From Cytophagales bacterium (lineage in GTDB: Bacteria > Bacteroidota > Bacteroidia > Cytophagales > Cyclobacteriaceae), in assembly GCA_003500135.1 (NCBI GenBank), contig DNTA01000308.1:1-41894 (forward strand): DNA of 41,894 bases, written 5' to 3'. The position numbers and the translations under genes were made by a program. The number at the start of each line of letters is the position of its first letter. Positions within the stretch are counted from its first letter, which is position 1. The notes under the pieces are model-generated. The model was not told the origin of the DNA. It was given only the letters and a program-made list of their open reading frames with translations, and made no database searches. Below, piece after piece: positions 36,301-41,894 of this stretch.

Positions 36301-38099
36301 TCAAGCGGACTACATCCTATGGTTTCATCCTGATTGATGGTTGCATTGGGCAATGGGAACACTTCCACATCTTTTTGAAATATTTTTGAACACCCTCCCT
36401 GGGAATCCGTGACGCGTAAAGCAACTGTATTGGTACCTAAAGGCAATATTTGTGTTACTGTGTCTGGTTGGGAAGAATCGTCGTAAGCCAGCTCCGGGTT
36501 AAAAGCAACGCCGTCATAGCTGAAATCCCACTCCCAGAATTGAAGTGAATTCCCATTGATTGAATTCAAAGTGGTCAGGTCATAAAATTTCACTTCGCTG
36601 CCGTCACAACCCACACGGTGATCAAAATTCACGTTTGGACGGCTATAGACTACTACCTGTCGCACATCTTCCGTATAGCACTGGGTAATTGCATCAATGG
36701 TGAAAAGCTCTACCGTGTATACCCCTGGATTGATATAATCCTGTGAAAATGGCCCCAGGCGTGAGGCCGAAGGAGTACTATCTGAAGGCTCGGTGCGCAT
36801 AACATTTCCGTTTTCATCGTAAAAATTCCAAAGGTAGCGTGTATTGGCATCCACTCCAGTAGATACATCTTCAAACGTTACAGTTACCGGTGACAAATCG
36901 CCTTCATCTTTGCAGAAAGTAGTGGGCGAAATGTTAAGCTGTGCAGTGTCAGTTGGTGAAATATTGATCACGCGTTCCACCATTACGTTGCAATCTCCTG
37001 CCGCTGCATCGTCTGTAGTATAAAGCCGGATTAACTTTTGCCCTCCTGTACTGTAAGAGTATGTCGGATTGGTATCTGTACTTGTTGCAAAAGAAAAACT
37101 ATCGTTTGGGCCATCGTAAAACCCCCAGGTGTATGAAAGCGCTGATCCCCCCGGACCAGTGGAATTATTATCAAAATAAATAATATCATCAATACAAAAA
37201 TCCGATTTAATTGGGCCTGAGGCGTTGTTTTCCCGTGTTACAAAATCTCCATTAGGCGCTTCCACCACTACAATTCCACCTTCAACAGTCAACGGTGCAT
37301 TGTCACCTCCCGGGGTCACCGGATTCAATCCACCATCACTAATGTCATCATCATAGGCATTACAGAAATTCCAGTTTTCCATAGTCACATAAAAATCCTG
37401 ACCTGCCGTAGCTGTGGGCGGAATAAAAATATCTCCGCTCGCAGAACCGGGCGCTGTCACCGGATAGTCGGGTTGTGCATTGGGTAAATATGGGAAGGTA
37501 GGCGCTGGATTAAAACCGTCAATAGTCACACCATTGATGCGGTTGGCGTTTACATTTCGACCGTATTGCCATCGAAGCCATCTTGGAAAACTATTATTTC
37601 TTAAATCCGCTCTAGGTGTACAATTCCAGTCGCTGTTATCTGTAAAATTTATATTGGCAGCATATCCCTCACAAACGCGGTATTCCTGAGGTTGTACCTC
37701 TACCTCATCTACTGTCCAAACCACTACTTCAATTGGGTTAAGGATTACACTGCCTCGTGGATTACAGGTGTTTTCGACTTCAATTAAAATTTCATAACCA
37801 CAATCCGTAGGAGAATTCGGATAAGTATGAGAAATAAGTGGCTTAACATTCCCTGATTGCGTATAAGTTTCATTTGTTCCGTCGCCCCAGTCTATATATT
37901 AAACCGTTCCGTCCGTCGAGTTCAAATATTGCGTTTGGATGATAACATCGTGTGGAGCACAACCCTTACTTGAAGTGATGAATTCAAATCCGGGCTCCAT
38001 AACATCTAATGGGGTGCATTGCGCAATTGCTTTTTGTGAAGGAGCCATCCAACCCAAAAGTGTGATGGTAAAAAATAGTATTCGACGTAATGCCAACAT
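33384..38099 (-). pseudogene. Giant PKD-repeat surface protein with T9SS type B C-terminal domain; in-frame stop at codon 67
   Basis: The frame runs 1,571 codons with a single TAA at 37899-37901. Codons 1-66 give a signal peptide (ILFFTITLLGWMAPSQ, cut after AIAQ) and the start of the first PKD-like domain (GFEFITSSKGCAPHDV). After the stop the same domain continues as YIDWGDGTNETYTQSG. The remaining 1,504 codons are open and hold many PKD-like domains. The first ones are degenerate (WGFYDG, WNFYDEN, WDFSYDG); the last seven are clear (WDFADG, WDFGDG, WEFGDG, WDFGDG, WQFGDG, WYFGDG, WDFGDG). The C-terminus is the T9SS type B sorting domain (VPNAFTPSLSGSN, YQMQIFNRWGELIFET, GWDGYYKGELCPSDVYVYRL), which directs secretion and attachment outside the cell. 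The stop may be a real nonsense mutation or a base error. Without it this would be an intact adhesin. A GTG at 37724 could start a product without a signal peptide, which would be non-functional for T9SS export. Confidence 0.85.
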
Positions 38100-38515
38100 T
38101 AAAAAGTCCCCTTTTGATCTGAATTTTAAATCATTACAGTTACAAAATTGCCACTATTTGGTCATATTCTCGATTTTGTCAATGATTCAAATAGCTATAC
38201 ATACCTTTTTTAAAGTAGGGGTAAGTATCAAACTTATAGGAAAAATGAACTTTGATGGACTTTTACAATTTTAGTTGGCATGTAATTTTATCGCGCAATA
38301 TGATGCTATTTATAAGCTTATTCTCGCTAATGCTGTTGAAATAAGCAGTAATTGTAATGTATGATATTATTTTTAAATCCATTATTTCCCCGAAAACCTG
38401 CAATCCAACCATCTAACCCATTTGAATATTATTGGAAATAATTATGCAGGATAATGATTAAACGCCTTTTCGCAGCCAAACATGAGCTCAAATCAATGAA
38501 AGCATGTCGCGCATT

Positions 38516-38529
38516 TGACCAACCGGTCA
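38516..38529. promoter_or_regulatory. Operator-like palindrome tgacc-aacc-ggtca
   Basis: Perfect 5-bp arms flank a 4-base centre. The form, with ACCNNNCGGT-like spacing, resembles binding sites of TetR-family repressors, but no regulator gene lies beside it. It is about 130 bases upstream of the glycosyltransferase ATG. Confidence 0.35.
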
Positions 38530-38641
38530 GCTTTCGTAATGTAAGTCACCCAGTAAAAGCTTTTTATGCTTAAATTTTGAGGAATCATGGCAAAAATATC
38601 CTTTAAGGTCGAAATGTTCCTACCCTCATGGATGAACTTGC

Positions 38642-38649
38642 TATTTTTG
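38642..38649 (+). promoter_or_regulatory. TAnnTTTG -7 element of the glycosyltransferase gene
   Basis: TATTTTTG lies 13 bases before the ATG at 38663. The -33 box is not clear at the usual spacing. Confidence 0.4.
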
Positions 38650-38662
38650 CAAAAAAATTAAC

Positions 38663-40114
38663 ATGGGACCACTTATCGTAGCGCTTTATACACTATCTAT
38701 GCTCTTCATTCTGGCCTTCAGCCTGGGACAGCTGCATCTAACGTGGTTATACCGAAAAAGCAGGAAGAATAAAACCGTTCGGAACGATGAATATTCACCT
38801 GATGTATTATTGCCCAATGTGACCATCCAATTACCGGTTTACAACGAAAAATATGTGATTGAGCGTTTAATTGATGCGGTCACTCTATTCGATTACCCAA
38901 AAAACCTATTACACATTCAGGTACTGGATGATTCAAATGATGAAACGGTAGAAATTATTGCAGGTAAGGTCGCTGAAAAAAAATCGGAGGGCTATGATAT
39001 CGAGCAAATACGAAGGCCTGTAAGACAAGGCTTTAAGGCGGGCGCTTTACAATACGGCCTAAAACAAACAAATAACGAATTTCTGGCTATTTTCGATGCG
39101 GATTTTATTCCTGAAAAAGACTTTTTAAAACGTACCTTACCCTGGTTTTCTGACCAAAATATTGGCATGGTTCAAACCAGGTGGGGCCACCTCAATAAAA
39201 ACTTTAGTTTACTTACGCGTCTCCAGGCTTTTGGCCTTGACGGCCACTTCAGTGTGGAACAATCGGCCCGAAACCACGCCGGTAGTTTTATCAACTTTAA
39301 TGGAACAGCAGGTATCTGGAGAAAAGCATGTATTGAATCGGCAGGGGGATGGCAATCGGATACCCTCACTGAAGATCTTGACCTGAGCTACCGGGCACAA
39401 ATGAAGGGGTGGAAGTTCAAGTATCTTGAAAAAGTGGAATCACCTGCAGAGCTTCCCATCGCCATGAGTGCATTAAAATCACAGCAATTTCGCTGGACAA
39501 AAGGAGGCGCCGAAACGGCCCGCAAAATGCTGCCGCAGGTTTTTCGTACTAAAATGAACTTCATGCATAAGATCCATGCCATTTTGCACCTGTCCAATAG
39601 TACCAGTTTCCTTTTTCTTTTACTTGCTTCAGTATTGAGTGTCCCCATGCTTTTGATCAAGCAGCTGGAACCCGCCCTCAACCTGTACTTTCAGTTCAGC
39701 TCACTTTTTATTCTGGGCTTTCTGGCCATGACTTACTTTTACTGGACATCGACCAGAAGCAAGGAGGTTAAATCAGGGAAAGTGTTTGCCAAATACTTTC
39801 CCCTTTATGTTACTTTTTCCATGGGTATGGCGCTGCACAATAGTGTTGCTGTACTTGAAGGATTGTTAGGCATGAAATCGGCTTTTATCAGGACACCCAA
39901 ATTTAATGTTGTGGGGAGTGGGGCAGTGTTAAAAAGTAATATCTATTTGCAGCAAAGAATACAATGGATCAACTTTGTTGAGCTTCTGTTATTTGTCTAC
40001 TTTGCTTATGGTGTTTATCTGGGGCTGAGTACCGGCGATTATGGATTATTGCCTTTCCATTTGATGTTAGCCCTCGGATATGGCGGCGTATTCTACTATT
40101 CAATTAAAAAATAA
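38663..40114 (+). CDS. Processive family 2 glycosyltransferase, membrane
   Basis: This 483-residue protein has an N-terminal helix at about 5-28, a cytosolic GT-A domain at 50-290 and about four to five C-terminal helices from 305 on. It has the motifs of processive GT2 enzymes of the cellulose synthase/ceramide glucosyltransferase type: QVLDDSNDET, DAD (145-147) for metal binding, TED (236-238, catalytic base) and QQFRW (274-278, acceptor site). It probably makes a polysaccharide or glycolipid at the inner membrane; the sugar is not known. It stands alone, with no partner polysaccharide genes in the window. Confidence 0.9.
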   Translation: MGPLIVALYTLSMLFILAFSLGQLHLTWLYRKSRKNKTVRNDEYSPDVLLPNVTIQLPVYNEKYVIERLIDAVTLFDYPKNLLHIQVLDDSNDETVEIIAGKVAEKKSEGYDIEQIRRPVRQGFKAGALQYGLKQTNNEFLAIFDADFIPEKDFLKRTLPWFSDQNIGMVQTRWGHLNKNFSLLTRLQAFGLDGHFSVEQSARNHAGSFINFNGTAGIWRKACIESAGGWQSDTLTEDLDLSYRAQMKGWKFKYLEKVESPAELPIAMSALKSQQFRWTKGGAETARKMLPQVFRTKMNFMHKIHAILHLSNSTSFLFLLLASVLSVPMLLIKQLEPALNLYFQFSSLFILGFLAMTYFYWTSTRSKEVKSGKVFAKYFPLYVTFSMGMALHNSVAVLEGLLGMKSAFIRTPKFNVVGSGAVLKSNIYLQQRIQWINFVELLLFVYFAYGVYLGLSTGDYGLLPFHLMLALGYGGVFYYSIKK

Positions 40115-40138
40115 AAGACCGGCAATTTCTTACCGGTC
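40104..40138. terminator. Terminator between convergent glycosyltransferase and permease genes
   Basis: A 6-bp GC-rich stem, gaccgg (40117-40122) with ccggtc (40133-40138), is extended by weaker pairs. On the minus strand it is followed by TTTTATTTTTT, so it is a good terminator for the permease gene. The plus strand lacks a T run behind it. Confidence 0.6.
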
Positions 40139-40147
40139 CTGTTCAGT

Positions 40148-41434
40148 TTATTTTTCCCCTTCGTATTCGTAACCAATACTTTCCACCGTATCTTTTACTT
40201 TCGTCAGGTCTACCGTATCGCCTGAAATCCTGACTTCACCTGATTCCAGATCGACAATCACATTTTCAATCCCTTCAATTTGACCTACATTCCTCTCAAC
40301 ATTGGCCTTGCAAAGGTTACAGGTCATTCCTTTTACATTTACTATTTTCTCTGCCATAATTTCAATTCCGTTAATCTGTGTATTCTTCTCTTTCTCTTGT
40401 TTTTTAAGTCTCAGGTGGGTCAACTTTTTCTGGATCTGACCATTGATCAAAAGTATAATCATAGCAATTCCACTAACAACTTTGAACCAGTGGGGCAAAA
40501 AATGATCGCCATGGCCATCATGCGCCATTTCAGGTAAAAAGCCGGTAAACCATTCCCTTGGTAAAAATTCATTGACCAATATGCCAAACAAAATGGCCCC
40601 GGCAATGATGCTGACCATATATCCGATCAATGATTTTTTGCCCAACACCTTACCAATGACCGTTATGGTGGCTGCATTGGTGGCTGGTCCTGCCATCAAA
40701 AACACGATGGCTGCACCCGGCGAAAGGCCTTTCATTAGAAGTACCGCCGCAATAGGCACCGAACCCGTTGCACATACATACAATGGAACTGATGCCAAAA
40801 GAACCAACAGCATGCTCAAGTACTCATTCCCAATGGTTTTCGTAAAAAAGTCATCGGGCACGATCACGGCTATTAGGGCGGCAATGAGTAATCCGATCAC
40901 CAGCCATTTGGCAATATCATTGAGGAAATCTACAAATGCGTATTTAAATGTGCGGTACAGCTTACCTTTCCTGGCCCTGTTATCCTCGTACTCACCATCG
41001 TGGTTTTCTTGTACTTCTAAATTTGTTATTTTATTGGTAAGGCCACCGCCAACTATACCGGTTACAAAAGCAATAATGGGCCGGATGATCGCCATGGGCA
41101 AACCCAACAGCGAATAGGTGGCCAGAATGGAGTCGACTCCGGTTTGAGGTGTAGAGATTAAAAAGGAAACGGTAGGGCCATTTGCAGCGCCATTTTTATG
41201 AAATGACATGCCCGTAGGAATTACGCCGCAAGAACAAAGCGGAAGAGGTATACCTATCAACGCCGCGTTGATGACCGACTTTAGTGACGGTTTACCCATA
41301 TACTGCTTCATTCTTTGGGCAGAAATGTAAACATGCAGGATACCTGCTATCAGAAAGCCTAATAACAAATAAGGCGCCATTTCAATCGTTAAGTCCCACA
41401 AGGCCACCAGGTATTCCCAAATAATGTCTGTCAT
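40148..41434 (-). CDS. SO_0444-type Cu/Zn permease fused to a heavy-metal-associated domain
   Basis: This 428-residue protein has about eight to ten membrane helices in the DUF318/permease fold (MAPYLLLGFLIAGILH, then IPLPLCSCGVIPTG with C67 and C69, then SFLISTPQTGVDS). These are the hallmarks of the predicted Cu/Zn efflux permease family. After a basic coiled linker (about 335-358) comes a C-terminal HMA domain (360-428) with metal ligands C372 and C375 in GMTCNLC. The HMA part alone would start at an internal ATG (40357) and could give a free 69-residue chaperone-like product. The gene is divergent from the DUF4260 gene. The exact metal is not established. Confidence 0.88.
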   Translation of the reverse strand: MTDIIWEYLVALWDLTIEMAPYLLLGFLIAGILHVYISAQRMKQYMGKPSLKSVINAALIGIPLPLCSCGVIPTGMSFHKNGAANGPTVSFLISTPQTGVDSILATYSLLGLPMAIIRPIIAFVTGIVGGGLTNKITNLEVQENHDGEYEDNRARKGKLYRTFKYAFVDFLNDIAKWLVIGLLIAALIAVIVPDDFFTKTIGNEYLSMLLVLLASVPLYVCATGSVPIAAVLLMKGLSPGAAIVFLMAGPATNAATITVIGKVLGKKSLIGYMVSIIAGAILFGILVNEFLPREWFTGFLPEMAHDGHGDHFLPHWFKVVSGIAMIILLINGQIQKKLTHLRLKKQEKEKNTQINGIEIMAEKIVNVKGMTCNLCKANVERNVGQIEGIENVIVDLESGEVRISGDTVDLTKVKDTVESIGYEYEGEK

Positions 41435-41522
41435 GCGCTATTCTTTCTCAAAAACTGAACGAAATTAATGAGATAATGTTGAAAAAGTGTCAACTTCGTC
41501 ACAAATACCGCTGATAATCATT

Positions 41523-41866
41523 ATGAAAAACTGGCTTCGATCGGAAGAATGGCTGCAATTTTTTGTGTGTTTTGGTTATTTCATATTTGCTGATATAGCC
41601 TGGTGGTGGTTTTGGGTATTCCTATTGCTACCCGACATATCTTTGCTTGGGTATTTGATCAATACAAAAGCCGGCGCTTATTTTTATAACCTGGGTCATC
41701 ATAAGGGCATTGCATTACTGGTATTTGCTTTGGGGGGCTTTTATTTTCTTTGCCTTTTTTATGTTACACGGGCTGTGTCCTTTACGGTCATATCAGCCTC
41801 GAAAGGGCCCTGGGATTTGGCCTGAAATATCCCGACAATTTTAAAAATACGCACCTAAAGCGCTAA
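41523..41866 (+). pseudogene. DUF4260 membrane protein, frameshifted near 41782
   Basis: From the ATG at 41523 the protein reads MKNWLRSEEWLQFF, WWWFWVFLLLPDISLLGYLI and NLGHHKGIALLVF, matching DUF4260. After VTRAVSF the frame loses homology and ends at 41825. In the next frame the family's C-terminus follows: YGHISLERALGFGLKYPDNF, ending KNTHLKR and TAA at 41864-41866. One extra T in the run at 41781-41783 would join the two (AVSFYGHISLER). It is either a genuine mutation or a homopolymer error. DUF4260 has no known function. A further in-frame ATG 12 codons upstream (41487) adds no conserved residues. Confidence 0.78.
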
Positions 41867-41894
41867 TAACATGATTGACTTAGGCATTTACTGA

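Larger units (their letters stand above)
38100..38662. other. 563-base AT-rich gap between divergent genes
   Basis: No ORF that looks like protein was found. It should hold the minus-strand promoter of the PKD gene and the plus-strand promoter of the glycosyltransferase gene. A palindrome at 38516-38529 and a -7 element at 38642-38649 are listed separately. I see no RNA family, repeat array or IS remnant. Confidence 0.6.

Noticed and set aside
33384..38099. Repeated FGDG-coding DNA that could be taken for a CRISPR-like or satellite repeat
   Set aside because: The periodicity follows PKD protein domains; the DNA copies are diverged and there are no uniform repeats and spacers.
40572..41117. 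Open frame of 181 codons opposite the permease gene
   Set aside because: The minus strand gives a complete permease with known motifs; the plus-strand translation is a low-complexity antisense shadow.
41871..41894. Short reading ATG...TGA (MIDLGIY) at the right edge
   Set aside because: Seven residues, no homology and it ends at the window edge; it cannot be judged as a gene.

Overview
The window looks like the chromosome of a free-living member of the Bacteroidota, most likely order Cytophagales. Four things point there. Several upstream regions carry the Bacteroidota promoter element TAnnTTTG and mostly lack Shine-Dalgarno sequences. MurF and Alr are fused in one protein. A PKD-repeat protein with a type IX secretion (T9SS) type B C-terminal domain sits beside a PorP/SprF gene. 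Small lipoproteins with Bacteroidota-like lipoboxes are scattered throughout. No insertion sequence, phage gene or CRISPR array was seen, so this is mainly core chromosome with one decaying patch.

Layout. 1-5.7 kb: the 3' part of tRNA-Asn, a Bax inhibitor-1 membrane protein, lysA, a histidine kinase/response regulator pair whose ends overlap, and a solitary HisA-like gene that lacks a catalytic aspartate. 5.7-11.1 kb: a pullulanase lipoprotein, a small orphan secreted protein, the MurF-Alr fusion and a LEA2-type lipoprotein. 11.1-23.2 kb: a long minus-strand run reading, in transcription order, WG-repeat protein, DUF2520 protein, UbiA prenyltransferase, purN, purH, mreB, mreC, mreD, mrdA, rodA. 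It combines the rod-shape/elongasome genes with two purine genes. 23.5 kb: tRNA-Pro(GGG). 23.6-31.3 kb: metabolic and accessory genes, namely a GH140-like glycosidase, a small BamE-like lipoprotein, a hemerythrin, a GAF/PAS membrane sensor without an output domain, methylglyoxal synthase, a sterol-desaturase-family hydroxylase, DUF2834 and asnA.

31.5-38.1 kb is the most unusual part. A TolB-like propeller gene and a YHS-domain gene are both broken and fused end to end. They are followed by a convergent pair made of a PorP/SprF gene and a gene of about 1,570 codons for a PKD-repeat surface protein with a T9SS type B C-terminal domain. That large gene carries a single in-frame TAA at codon 67, just after its signal peptide. 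38.1-41.9 kb: a 563-base gap with an operator-like palindrome, a processive GT2 glycosyltransferase, a Cu/Zn-type permease fused to a heavy-metal-binding domain, and a DUF4260 membrane protein broken by a one-base frameshift.

The points most worth a second look are the HisA paralogue with Ser in place of the catalytic Asp, the nonsense codon in the PKD gene, the two-domain alternating PKD super-repeat, the TolB/YHS chimeric remnant, and the fact that all three simple frameshifts seen here fit loss of one T from a T run.
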